NCBI GenBank assembly: GCA_013398295.1
Contig: VZSF01009849.1
Span: forward strand, 186,001-250,000
Length of the DNA stretch: 64,000 nucleotides
From: Chionis minor
Lineage: Eukaryota > Chordata > Aves > Charadriiformes > Chionididae
Reading direction: 5' to 3'
Below are positions 1 through 12,700 of this stretch, one piece after another (positions within the stretch are counted from its first letter, which is position 1; each line of letters begins with the position of its first letter). The notes under the pieces were generated by a model, which saw only the letters and a list, made by a program, of their open reading frames with translations, had not been told where the DNA came from and made no database searches. The position numbers were made by a program, and so were the translations under genes.

Positions 1-525
1 ACTCCTCACAATTTTCTGTCATCTGTGGACATGCCAAGGGTGCTCTCTGTCCCTTCATCCTGATCATTAATGAAGGTGCTACGCTATATTGGCCCCACTG
101 TTGACCCCAGGGCTATTCCACTAGTGAGTGACCTTCAGGTGGACTTTGTGCTGCTGGACGCAGCACTCCAAGCCTGCCAGTTCAGTCAGTTTTCAGTCCA
201 CCTCATGTATCTCTTCCATACTTCATCAGCTTATATATGAGGGCGTTATGGGAGACAGTATCAAAACCCTTAGGAAAGTCAAGATAAACAGTGTTGATTA
301 TTCTCTCCCCATGCACCAAGATAGCCACTGTGTCATGGGTGGCTATCACGTTGGTCAGAAATGACTTCCCCTTTGTAAATCCCTTCTGACTACTCCTAGT
401 CACCTTCCTGTACTTAGTATGTTTGGAAACAATCTCGAGGACTGTTTGCTCCATCACTTTCCCCAACATCAAGGTGAGGCTGACTGGCTTGCAGTTCCCT
501 GGGTCCAGTGCTTTTGTGGGAATGG
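1..525 (-). mobile_element. CR1 LINE fragment, reverse-transcriptase region, decayed
   Basis: On the minus strand, the frame over about 510-203 reads LDPGNCKPVSLTL, then GKVMEQ, then VYLDFPKGFDTVSHNAL (about 289-240), the fingers/palm region of CR1 reverse transcriptase (consensus-like FSKAFDTVSH). A stop ends this frame at 203. The downstream CR1 segment (a SGVPQGSVLGP...FINDLD equivalent) can still be traced over about 120-1, but with stop codons and substitutions. The element is broken and cannot be active. It continues past the left edge of the window and lies inside a HEMK1 intron. Confidence 0.85.
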
Positions 526-700
526 AGCTCCCACTCCCTCAGCGTGCACGTGCACATGGAGTTGAGAGCCTTAGGGGTGCCTCGGTGCTCGCCCTCAGAA
601 GGGTTATGTGGTTGGCAATGAGGTAAGCATGCTAATGAGAGCTTTTCTGTGTTACGGAGCGTAGTGCTGAAGTGTTCACACTTGCTTTTGCCTGCCACAG

Positions 701-794
701 AATGCCGGTGCAGTATGTGCTTGGTGAGTGGGACTTTCAGGACCTGACTCTGAAGATGAGGCCCCCAGTATTTATTCCTCGGCCTGAAACAGAG
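701..794 (+). CDS. HEMK1: HEMK1 coding exon (first visible): end of N-terminal domain and RPETE linker
   Basis: The acceptor is a pyrimidine-rich stretch ending in CAG at 698-700 and the donor is GT at 795-796 (GTATGA). The exon is 94 nt: one base completing an Arg codon carried from the previous exon, then 31 codons ending exactly on a codon boundary. It encodes [12 protein letters not shown] and VFIPRPETE, the inter-domain region that in PrmC enzymes helps position the release-factor GGQ loop. The ATG at 702 is an internal Met, not a start: the human protein has Arg-Met-Pro-Val-Gln-Tyr at the same place inside the chain. Confidence 0.94.
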
Positions 795-3700
795 GTATGA
801 ATGTGGGGAATGTGGTGGGGGCAAGCTTGAATACGTGAATTAGATCATACAGTATAATCGTAGTATTGCTGTGAAGGTGCCCTGTATATCGTAGGTTCTG
901 GTGATGAGGAGGTCAGATCACTCCACTTCTTTTCGAACACAGAGCGATTCTAAGCCCATGGTCTGTAACTGATGCTGGTGAACTTGGCCTCCTGGCTCAG
1001 GGCAAGAGATGTTGCAAAGCTGGCTTATCGCTTAATGACACAGGGATCCATCTCCATTGATGGAAGGACTTGGTGTTCTTTCCTTATTTCTGCTATAATA
1101 ATGCCTCTTAGAAGTTCAAAACTTCTACTGCTATATCCCAGTGGCTTACTGCTTTGGTACAAGGGTAAGAAGGAAGAAGTTGTCCAAAGGTTGTTAGCAA
1201 AAGCCTGCAGTAGTAGAAAGCTGCTACTGGAAAATAGTAATGGACTCCAGAGAGCTTGTTTGTCCATGTGCGGACTAAAACAGTGCAGGCTGGTAGGAAA
1301 CGGCACCTACCACCTGTCTGATGGTACCACAGTGGTTTCTGGACAAGGGCTGCAAACTGAAGGATTGTTTCCTGAACTGTAACAAAACAAACACTGGAAA
1401 CTGAAGGGTAAGTTCTGACCTGGGCTGGAATTAAATATGAATGTGAATCATAAGAATGTAAAGGACAGCCCTACATGATCAAGTTAAAACTCCATTTTCC
1501 CCAGTGTTCCTGCTGCTAGGGAAAAGCCCAAGAGCTACATGGTGACACTTTCCCTGACAGTAGCCTAGCTTTCTCTCGTGGACCAGCCTAGCAAGGAAGC
1601 CTTTCTGTTTACTAGTCCTCGGGAGGTTTCTGTTTACTAGTCATCAGGAGATTTTATGTTTTATGAGGATTTTTTTTGGTTTTAGGTTGGTTCTTTTTTT
1701 TGAGTTGTTTTGGTTTGTTTTATTTTTTCTTCTGAGAATTTGTTTTCTTTTGGAGCCTGTGTTAGCTTTTGGAGATGAAGTGGTCTCCATAGCATGTGCA
1801 TTTAGGAGTCTCAGAAGCTTAAACCAGTTCTAGTCTACTAGTTCTTCAATCGTTTCCCTGCTGTTTGGTGACTGCTGTAATGTGCTGGTGGCCCTCTCTG
1901 CTCAGGTCTCCCGAAGTATGGGCCCCTGCTGTGGAAAGAATGGAAAGGCTCATTCAGACCTAATGGCCCCTACTGACAGTATCAGAAGAGATGTCAAGGA
2001 CTGAGTGGGCTTTGGAGATGGGAAGACCACCTTTGCTTTTTCTTGGGAAGAGATAGTACTGGGAATGTAGGAAGAAAGCAGCAGCTCGTGAAAGAGAGGA
2101 TGCAGTCTGCAGAGTCCTTCATCTGACTCCTTTTATTATGCAAAACTTAAAAGGCAAAGACAGCCTGTGCTTCCATTCTGCCCTTTGAAGAAGAAGGTGC
2201 TACCGAAATCCATGAAAGGGATCCGAAAAATTTAGTAGGAATGAGCACAGCTACCACTTAGACATCCTCTTGTCTCAGCCTGTAGAAGAATATTCAGAAC
2301 TAGAGTCTTGATTTGGTGTGGGGCATCAGCAGCATCTCACTGAGAGCCTGCTGGGCCCTAAATCATAGCGGTGACACTCATGTCCAGAGAAGGTCTGAAC
2401 TCTCTGTCGTGTCTGGGTTTGATCCCTCTGTGGCAATGAAGTTTGGAGGTAGGGCCTGAAGAAATAATTTTGCCAGTTGGAGCCCAGTGATGGTTAGCTT
2501 TGTTATTGTCAACAGGATTTCTGCTCCGATTGATTCAAGAGAGTATTTCCAACCTCTAACTCCATTCATTTGTGGATGCCACATGAGTGTTAAAACCAGG
2601 GAGAACTTGCATAATCTGCAAGTCAGAACACCTGCTGGCAAGGCTTCTGCTAGTGGTGTGCTCTAATTCTCTCCCTGCAGTGCCAGGCTGCAAGTGAAGG
2701 CCTGTTGTGTGGAGTGGAAGCCAGGGTCGTTAATGCCTGTGAATGTTGTTAATTGCGCCCACATGTAGGATTTTGGTAAAAGCATCTCCACTGACCCAAA
2801 CTGAAATGCCGTGCTGTGTAACGTGCTGTGTTTGAAACCACTTAACTTCGCTTGGTGCAAAAATGTAGCATAAGCAGCTTAATCCAAACCTTGTCTCTCG
2901 CGGAAAACTTTATTTGATGTGTCACGGTACTTACTATGAAGACACATTTTTAGATCATTTATTATGAAAGGCCAGAAGTTTATGATGATAGCTGAGGAAT
3001 GGAGCTCTGTTGGCAACGGCGAGTTTTCTTGTGATGTGGTGCTGGGGAGGTTACTTGGACAGAAGAGCATGGGGACAAGATCCAGCTCTTTATCAGCACC
3101 TGGCAGGATGTTGCTTTAGGCATGTGCTGGTTCCAGGAACCATGTACTGTGTGTAACCTGTTGCACAAAGTGAGTTGGTGTCCAGATCCTTTCCTTCTGC
3201 TAGAAAGGAAAGGTTGGTCATCTCTGACCCAGAGCTTTGTGCAGTGTGTTTGGGATTTGCCTACGTTTTGTTTCGTCAGAGTAATTTCTCCAGACCTCAC
3301 TGAAACTGCAGTGGAAATATCTCTTTTCAAAAATATTGAAGTTAGTTGCCTCTATTGCTCTCTTTCTCTTAGAATTTCTCTTAGAATTGGTCCACAGCAT
3401 TCTTAAAGCCAATAGTGCTGAAACTTTTCACCAAGTAATATCTGTAAATAATCCGTGTTCTTTAGGAAGCAGCTCATTATCAACGTTGATATCCCGGATT
3501 CAAGTTGCTTATCTGTGACTGCACACACAAGCCACATGGCATGTCTTGTCTTTGGCTGGGTAAATGTGACTCCCTAAAGTGACTTTTTAGTGCAGATACA
3601 CAGCAGCTGCAAAATTTGCTTCCTAGTTATCTTTATGTAGCTTCTGCAAATGCTCCTGCTTGTTGAGTCAAAGTCTGAAAAAGAAGAAAAAAAAAAAAAA

Positions 3701-6700
3701 AAGGAGGCATCTTTATGATGCACATTTTATTCTATGGTTACAGAGCAGGGATATGACTCTTGCTCCCAGGCGCCTTGGTAATGGCATGAAGGGAAACACA
3801 GTATGACATAAACCACCGGCTTTGTTTCAGTCCTGGGGACGGGGACACATGCAAAGAGAGAAGCTCGGTTGTCTGCTTAATTTTGCCCTGTTTGAAATTT
3901 GCCTCTTTGTAGTACGGCTTGTTCTCTCTGGTAGCTGAGCCTTCTCCCATTTGTTCCCTCTGGGAATATTTTTTTCAGTGCATCTGGCTTCATTCTTCTG
4001 TTCCGTGGGAATCCGGGGCGGGGGGGGGNGGGGAAGCAGGCAAAATTAGGAAACTTAACAAGTCCTGTTCAAGCTCTGAGACCGGGGTAACAAAGCTGGT
4101 TGCATTCAGTCGTAACTTCTTGGCGTGCAGGGCTGGTAGATACTTCTGTAAGCACAGATGTACCACCTTGGAGGAGAGTTTTGTTGAGCAGTCCTCAGCC
4201 TTGCCTTCCTCCGGTTACCTGGCCCTCGGAGCAAAGCTTCGGACTCGCCGCTCCGAGCACTGACAGGCTTCGCGAGGGCTCGCTGCACCCAGCGTCCCGC
4301 CTGCTTTCCCCATGTGGCCGTCGGTGCCAGGCTTCTGCAGTGGGGAGCTGTTTGCGGCCAAAGCTTAGGGGTGGGCTCAGCCTCATGAATTGCCTTCGTT
4401 ATGAGCTTATTATTGTAATGTCAAGGAATCCCTGCTTCAGTATTGCTCAGTCACTGTATTAACGGAGAAGAAAGTCCCTTTCCCAAAGCAAGGCCTTCTA
4501 AAACCTGGGCTGTATTACCGTCTCAGCAGCCTTGTGGATCAGAGGCAAAATAGGACAAAGAGCTCAGCAAACCGTGGATACATGGGTTTTTTTTTGTCCG
4601 GGTAAATATAGGCTAAATGAAACGTCGCCATGTCTCCTTCATTAAGGAAAGGTTTAGTTTGGTCCAGGGCTTTTCCGAAGGAAGTGGTTTGGGTTATGTG
4701 GTTCACCAGTCTTTTACCCCTAGAGGGCACTCCAGGCTTAAACTCGCGGAGCTCCTGGTGGCTCTATTTCCTATTAATTATTGTAGGTTTTCTGGTGTTT
4801 CCGATCCCCTCCTCTCAGATGCTGGGTTTAAAAGCAAATGAAGGCTTATTTGTTCAGCGGAAACAAAAAACGGTCTCCTTTTATCCCTTGCAACTACTGT
4901 GTGGATAGAGTCAGATTCTTGGACACTGAGTTTTTCGTTTTGCTAGCTGAAAGCTGCTGGGAGCAGACCTCTGGTTCTGCTTGGGAGGACTTTCACAGTC
5001 ACACCATCCCCTCTGACTCTCAGGCCCCCCAGGAGTCCCCTGGCGACATCTCCTTGACCTGTTGTGATCTCAGCACAAGCTCGTGCCCTACATCATTTTT
5101 TTTCTGTCTTGGCTTTGTTGTGGTGGCTACGTCATGAGAACAGCCCTTTGTCCTGTCAGGGGTACGGGAGCGTGCTGCAGGGTGAGGATGTGTGTTTAGC
5201 CTGGGAGACATCTTAGGGGAATAGATTAAAAGTCTGTACCACGCTGAACATTTTTTAGTAGTTGTGTGTCAAACCAGGACATCGTGCAAAAAAGATCGTG
5301 GCTGCAGTCTCCTGTGAGAGCAAAAATAAAAAAAAAGCCTGAGTGGGTCAGGCTCCGTTGGTCCGTCTGGTTCACTGTGCCGTGTCTGACTGGGGCTTGT
5401 AGCAGATGGTGGGGGCAAAATTACAATGGCAAATACAGGTATGGAAGGATTCCCCCTTCTTTTGGCAGTCAGCAGTTAAGGACTGTTCTTAGCCAAAGCT
5501 GGATTTGGGGCCATCCTGCTTCATAATCACCAATGGATCTGTCCTCCATTAATTTGTTTAATCCTCTTTTGTGTCTGTGTCTAGCCTCCGTGACATCATC
5601 TGACAGCGAATCTTTCTAATTTTGTATTGTAAGTGGGAAATGTATTTTCTTTGCTTTTGGTGCTGCCTGCTTATCTAACAGGAAAGCCCTTGCTTCTTAC
5701 TGTGTAACACACAAACTATTCATGGTCTGTAGAGCATTTGTAATTTTTAGTCCTGTCTCCTTCTAATCAATTCTTTTTCCACCTATGATTTTTAGGCTTT
5801 TAACTTCTTTCCCAAGACAGGGTGTTTCTTTCCCATGATAAATGTGCTCAGTACACCGAAACCATTGTTGTTTACTTGCATTTGTCAGCTGAATGGCAGT
5901 CATCGTGCTGTGGTGTAGCACTTTAGGCAAGGATTTGCTCAGAGAAACCTTTCACGAAGTTTAACCTTACTTCTAGCTAAACATAATCATTAGCTTTTCA
6001 AGAAGGTCAAGTACAGAGAGAAGGGAGGATTTTTGCTTCCTGACATGTATATGCAAATATACAGATTGCAAGGTGGGGCATTTCTCCAGTGCTTTATGTC
6101 AAAGCAGTGTACACATTTTCTGATTTTAATCGGTGCTAAGAGGAAGCTTGTGATGCAGAATGGCCTTTCGTTTCCCCAATTTCATTGCCTCAAATGGCTA
6201 CTTTTCAGAAAGTTCAACAGGTCACACTATCTAGTGGAGTAGAGCTATGGATCAGAAGTCGGGAGATTGGCGTGCTTTTTTTAATGTTTTTTTGCCTCTG
6301 ACCAGTTGTCTCTTCAAAGGAAGGCTGCTTCTCCTTTTGGCATCGGTGGCTTCCCAGTTTGGGAAATGAAAAGGATGATGGTGTCCTATTTTGTAGGTAG
6401 CTTAAGGTCCTTTCTTGAAATATATCTCTAGGCTTCTATAAGCTATATTGAACATAAATGCAATAGGGCATAATTTAATAGATCAATAACTAACTGCTGT
6501 CAGAATGTAGCTGTAAACAAATGTGCTAAATTCTGAGTATTGCAGTTGTGGCCTCCCATAGATCAGATTTTGCTCACATGATAGATAATATTTTATCAGT
6601 ATGTTGGAGGAAAACAATATTTTCTGAAAGCAGGCTGTGGCACAGAGGCTGCAGAATGGGAGCTGGGAAGGGAACCTGTGTATTGCAGTAGTGGACTAGT

Positions 6701-9700
6701 TGCAAAAGTATTGTGTCCAGTTCCGTTACTGACCAGTTGAGAACGAAATGGAAAACTAGGTTTGGAGAAGAACCAGTGGGTGGATTAACAGCTGGAAAAA
6801 TCTGCCTTGTTGTGAAAGACTGTCTAGCTCATCAAAGACAAGCTTAGGGGTTAATTACCTGGCACAGGGAGCAGAAATTTGATAAAGAAGTCTCTTTGGT
6901 TTCATAGACAAGTGTATAATAAGCACTATAAATGTAGGCCAGAAGAAAAGGTGCACATCTGTAACAGAGAGTGTAATTAATTAATGAAACAGCTTAGCAG
7001 GAGTCTACTGCCCTCTACTTCAAAGGTCCTAAAAAAAAAAGGACAGGATGTTTTCCCAGGACAGATTTCTTCTTGTTCGAAAGGAAATGGAGGAAGAAAC
7101 AGGATTGTTCCTGACTAACTGGCCAAGATGAAATATGGCAGTAGTTTCTCCTGGCTTCCTATGCAAGAAAAAAAGGCTGTGCTAGTGCAGAGGATTACTT
7201 CAAAGTTGGTGATTTGCAGGACAGACTCAAAAATGTAAATTTAAAGCCAAAGTCTGTGCTGAAGACAGGGAAAGCAACAGCTGTTCTTTTAAGTCTTGCA
7301 CAAACCTGTTCCCCAGGTTAACTTACATAGGCTTTCAAAATATGTGTTCACAGATCTCTGTCTTGTTAATGCCTTTATTTTTTTGGCCCTAAAAGAACTG
7401 TATGAAGTCGTTGGCTTTTTAGTCTCCCTTTGTCAATTGAAAGGGGGTCTCTATTTCTGTGAGTTTCATCTGAATAGCTTAGCTTATGAGCAGTTAGAGA
7501 AAGGTTTAGGACTAGAACTGGAGAAAAACAAACTATACGATAGCTGGAAAAGGAGAGATGGGATTCAAGGGGATTCCCATATGGACAGGAGGGGGGAAAA
7601 ATAATATATTCCACCCCCCTCATTTCTCTCAGGTATCCAAGTCACTGGAATTTCGGAGCTGGGCATTAGCAAGCTGTCCAGATGCTGTATCTGGCAGTGG
7701 TCAATACCAGTATCTGCAGAGAAAGAAAATGCCTTGATTCTGGAGAGAGGTTTGTGCTGGAGACGTGAGTTACAGCCATTTTACAGTGACTTTGATCAAC
7801 TCTTCTCAGCTCTCTTGGACATGGCTAAGTTTAGACGTGACAGCTGTGGTAATTTCTCTTGGGCATTACTAGCACATATGGGTTGCAAAGGTCGCTGCTC
7901 TTTGGTGAAATCATTCCTGAATGCTGTCGCAGCCTCTCCTCCAACAGATCAAACAGTGCTTGGCTTGTGCCATGACACATGAGGAGCTTCTTGTGTTGTG
8001 TGACAGAGAAGCCAAACTCCTTCCTCGGTATTAGACATGCCTTTACCTGTTTGTCTGTCACTGCTTCTGCCTAAAGCCACCTTTTCTTGCAGGATCAGTG
8101 GCTCCTTCTGGAGTTACTCTGGTGTTTTTACTTTCTATGCTTGTTTAAGGGGAGTTTCGTGGGCTTTGTGCAACATTTTCTCTTAACCTGCTGTGGTGCT
8201 GGACAGAAGAGCCCAGGACAAAAACGCCGTAGCCTGCCTGTCTGCTAAACACTGGGCTGGCTTGGTGGCCTGGTTTTGGAAAGAGGGCATGTGGCAGTGA
8301 TCTTTATGGCCATTGCCATGGAGTTAGGTGTCCAGCTTGGCTTCCTGGTGTTTTGTCATGTGCTGATTGGCAGCCAAGTGGACAAACAGGAGGGGAGGGG
8401 TGATTTGGTTAATATCAGATCAGGCTCTATGGAAAGTCCTGGATTCTGAGAACAGAAGTTTCTGGAAAGCACACAAATAAGTAAAACATTCCCAGGAAGC
8501 GTGCAAGAGCAGAGAGAAGGTTACACAGGTTTTCGTGTGTCTTTTGCTTTCCTCATCCTGTTTGCTAGCCTGGGAAGTTAGAACCTTTTGCTGCCCTGGC
8601 TCATGCCCCTGGAATCTTGTCTTTCCTGCTTTCCCCAGAGCATGTGGGGCATGAAAAAAGGGTTCTTCTGGGGAACACAGTGTGAATTTGTGAGCTCCGC
8701 ACTTGCCTTTCCCATTCCTCCTCTCCTTTTGTTTTGGTTTTTGTTCAGGTTTTTTTTTTTTTTTTTTTTTTTTGTTTTTTTTTTTTTTTTTTTTTTTTTT
8801 AGCCTTGTACTTTCCGTTGCAGAAACATGACTGTTGTGGGACTGTAGCACGTGACTGGCTCGCCTCTGGACTTCCACACAGCTCTGCAGCCACCATTGCA
8901 CAGTGAGGATCTCTGCTCTTTCCTCCCCAGTGTCTTGGTGCTGAAAGCTGCCTCCTGACCCTGCTGGTTGGAGCTGTGCAGCTGTGGAGCTTGTGGTTTG
9001 GGTGCTGGCAGACACTGTCCTCACGCTTTCTTTGTGCAGCTGCAGTTCCAAGAAATACAGTGAACTAGAGACCTGGCCGCAGGGAGGGGGAGGTAATACC
9101 AAGAACCTGTCAGAACATGATTGTGTGCTGGGGGGGTGGTGTTGGGGAGCAGGAGTTGTGGGTGGAAGGGTGAGGCAGACGCTCATGGGGAGCTGGAGAT
9201 GTTTGCAAAGTTTTGCGTTTATTTCGCTCAACAGAGAAGATGGGGGGGGGGGGGGCCNGGGGGGACCCAAATAAATGACAGCGTGAACTTGGGGCAAATC
9301 TGGCAGTGAAGCAAGACTTCCTGGAATCGCAAGGTGAGAGCAGGTTGTGACTGGCTTGGCTAGGAGACAAAAGCTTGAGAAGCTGTGAGTGCTGGAAATT
9401 AAGTAGCATGGGAAGCAAATATTTGTGTCCCCTGTATATGGAACCGCAGGTAATAGGTCTCTTCTGGTCCTTGACAGCTCTTCTGTTGCTAGTCAGGACC
9501 AGATATCCTCCCCTCCTGGGATGTCCTGCGTTTCTTCCTGTGGGTTTTTAAATTCACTTCTGGCAAAAACATAGAAAGTCTAGATACCTCCTCCCCACCC
9601 TGTTTGTGCTAAGCAACAGAATTTAGGTCCCTGAAAACGCATCATTTGATGCATGCACCCGCCTCTAGCCCAGTGCAATGTAAAAACCCTTCCAGATGCT

Positions 9701-12700
9701 TTGCTTTGCACCTAGCTCACCACCCTCAGGTTTCAGGCATGGCTGGTGCTCTTGACATCCTCTGCAAAATATTTATTTGCACAAAATCCTGTAAAATGAG
9801 GGAGAAGGGGAAGTTCATTGATTATTTCTGTGCAAAGGGAGTTTGCAACATGCAGAGAGTTTGGGTTTTAGTCATACTAGTAACTCTGAAGAGCCGTGAG
9901 CTGGCCCCATTCCTAAGCCTAGCCTATTGCCTTCACTGTTGTGCTTTCTGCCTGGAACAAATGACAAAAGGGCCCTGGAACTCACTAGCATTGCTGGTGT
10001 GCTGGAAGGCGCATGGCAATCCTGCAGGCTGCGGGGGAGAGGACAGCTGTGGGGCAGTTTTAGCCTTATGTAAGACTTGCTCCAACGGACAGCGGTGGCT
10101 ACTGAGCTCACCTTTCCATGTGACTTCCAGCTTTTCATCTCTGCTGCTTGAACATCTCTGTCCACCCATCTATTGAGTGAAATGGGCAATCTGCCCCTGC
10201 AGGCAGATGGCGACAGCTCTGAGTCGCTAGCAAAAGCAGAGAGGGGATTTCCGTTTCTCTCTGGTTTTGTCTGCTTGTAATTCGGTCCCTCCACTCCTTC
10301 CAAAAGTGGCTTTTGCTGAGGGAAGGAGCTTCTCGCTCAGACTAGGGGAGAAAAGATCTTCAAAATGTTCCGTTTCCCCACCCTGACACAAATATCACAC
10401 TTATACCCACATACGTGTACACCAGCCTCCAGGATGAAAGTAGTTCTGCCAGTACCTGTAGCACTAGTTAGCAGGATTTTAGTGCAGGCTGTGTTGTTAC
10501 TAACAATAATTACACATCCTGTAAGCAATAATCTGAATTTTAATAACTCTGCAGTTGAGCGTTCATCCTATCCAGTGGTTAGCACGCTGTGGGTAAATGT
10601 GGAATTGGGTCACTTTTCTAAGCTACTTTTTGAATTTATGATTTTACTTGCTCCATAATACAGCACTTTGAATTTTTTTTTTTTCAATATTTACAGTTTT
10701 TATCTACAACGGTAAAAACAAAGATGATTCAAGAGCAGCCGAGCACTGTTTGTTTAGATGATATGGAAATCTGGTTCTGATCTTTGTGCCTTCTGCTTTT
10801 CTGCAGGAGGTCAGTTGCCCTCACGCAACTGTAGACCTGCCTGTTCCTAACTGGAGGTTGGGGGACCCGTCTCCACCATCTAAAGTGGCGTCAGTGGGAA
10901 AGGTGTGGACGAGGCTTCTGGAGCATTGGGTTTCGTTGCTCTGCTCTGCCGTAGTCTTCCTTTGCCAGTTTGGGAAGGTCGCCGTTTTAAAGTTGCTCAT
11001 CTGGAAAATGGGAGTCGTGAGGATGAATTTGTTAAAGGTACCAAAGCGCTCAGCATGTTGCAGCAAGCCAACTTGTTTTCATCTGTTTAGAGACTACAAA
11101 GACATGCTGATTGTCAAGCCTTTGTTTTATCCAAAATAGCATTTTTCTGTAGCGAGGGACATTTCTCTCTTTGATGTGTTGAATCTTGTAAATGGTGTGA
11201 GTGAAAGTAAGCCCTTTTGGACGGCCTGCTGTTTCAGTTTAGAGTGCCAGATTGTGTAGAATTTACCTAATGTATTCCAAAGGTTAATTACCTAGGCTAC
11301 CAAAGTGTTTTCTCTTATTTCCCCATGGAATTTTTGTAATTTCATCTTGCAACCTTTAGAGCTGGGGATCAAACTGGTGGTTAAGATGGCTTTTAGCGAT
11401 GACGGCATTATATTAGCAGGTGTTCGTGCTCTGAACCTGTTCAGTCTGAGAAGATGGGGGTATGCTACACAATAAACCCACAGCCTTTGGCCGTCTGTGG
11501 TTGTCTCAGTTTCTTTGTGTCTGGGACTGGCGTTTCTTTTTGGCACTTTCTGCCTCTTTGTTGCTATTCCCCAGCTGTGGCTCTAGTCAGATTCTTGTAC
11601 AGAGGTAGGAAATGTCTGTCTCGCAGGGTGTTTTGTTGTCTTTGTATGAACACTGTAATGCGTGGCCAGAAATACTTCATCTCCCAGGATGAGATTTGAG
11701 CGTGGTTCTGCTGGGTTCTGCATAGTGCAGTAATTTATCAATATCCAGTGGTGACATCTTGGAGAAGATGGTGTGCTTGGAGAAGTACAGATTTTGGCTG
11801 TATGGCTTGCTAAGGGATAAAAAATACTGAGGAAAACCTGAAGAATACTGTTTCAAAACAACTTAATCATTCATGATTTCTTAAAAGAAAACCTAGAGGG
11901 AAGGGCAGTGGGCTAACTGGTCATACTCTGTCGTGGTTGCTGGGTTTTCCTGAGTCTTTTGCAGATGTTGGAGAGATGTGGTGCGATGTCTTGTTCCAGT
12001 ATGTTCTGTTTTGTCTTTACTTCTTCCTTTTAATACATACACAATTGCAAATTTAATTCAGCATCAAATAATCTGTACTAGTATCTTCTTTTTTCCTAAT
12101 TTGCCAGTTAGAATACACTTTCTGGTTTGCTTGCCAATTGAATTTATTTCATGAAAGAATTTATTTTCATAATTATTGAACTTTTTGATTGTAGTGAGAT
12201 ACTAATGTCTGCAAAAGGATGTAGTTTCCTTAGGTTGTCACGTTATTTTTAATATCTTAATTTTTTGAACTATTATGATAAATGTGTATTATGAGAGAGC
12301 TAGCCTTTGCCTTAGTAAGAAGTGTATGAAATAACAAAGACAGTAAGGCAGGAGAGTTGGGAAGTAGGATAGGAAGCCTAAGTAATACCAACATCCCTCT
12401 TATAATATACATGTGGTAAAAACTGAAATCAGTCATATTTAAATAGGAGCTTTGGCAAGTACTCTAAGAGGACTTTCACTGTGGAACGTGGAAAGTAGAA
12501 TTCCATTTAAAAACTCCAAGCTTGAAATTACTTAATTACTTGGAATTAATGATAAACCTTAAGAAAGTTAATAAATGGTGACAACAGTTCTACTGTATGG
12601 AAGTTACATTTGGACATTTGTAATCAGTAACTTATGCTACTCTGTGATCAGCCGTGGAGACAGATGGTTCTTCTGAGTTACTGTAGAGATTTCCTGGAAA

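Noticed and set aside
203..472. 89-codon minus-strand frame as a gene
   Set aside because: It is the broken reverse-transcriptase part of a CR1 LINE, not a host gene.
702..704. ATG at 702 as the HEMK1 start
   Set aside because: It follows a splice acceptor, and the same Met is internal in the human protein; the true start is upstream of the window.
3919..4263. GC-richer patch at about 4.2 kb as a promoter CpG island
   Set aside because: CpG enrichment is mild and short, it sits inside a HEMK1 intron, and no first exon follows it.
8420..9297. Minus-strand frames of 158 and 239 codons
   Set aside because: They are kept open by the poly-T tract (read as poly-Lys) and by a G-run with an N. No domain and no splice context.
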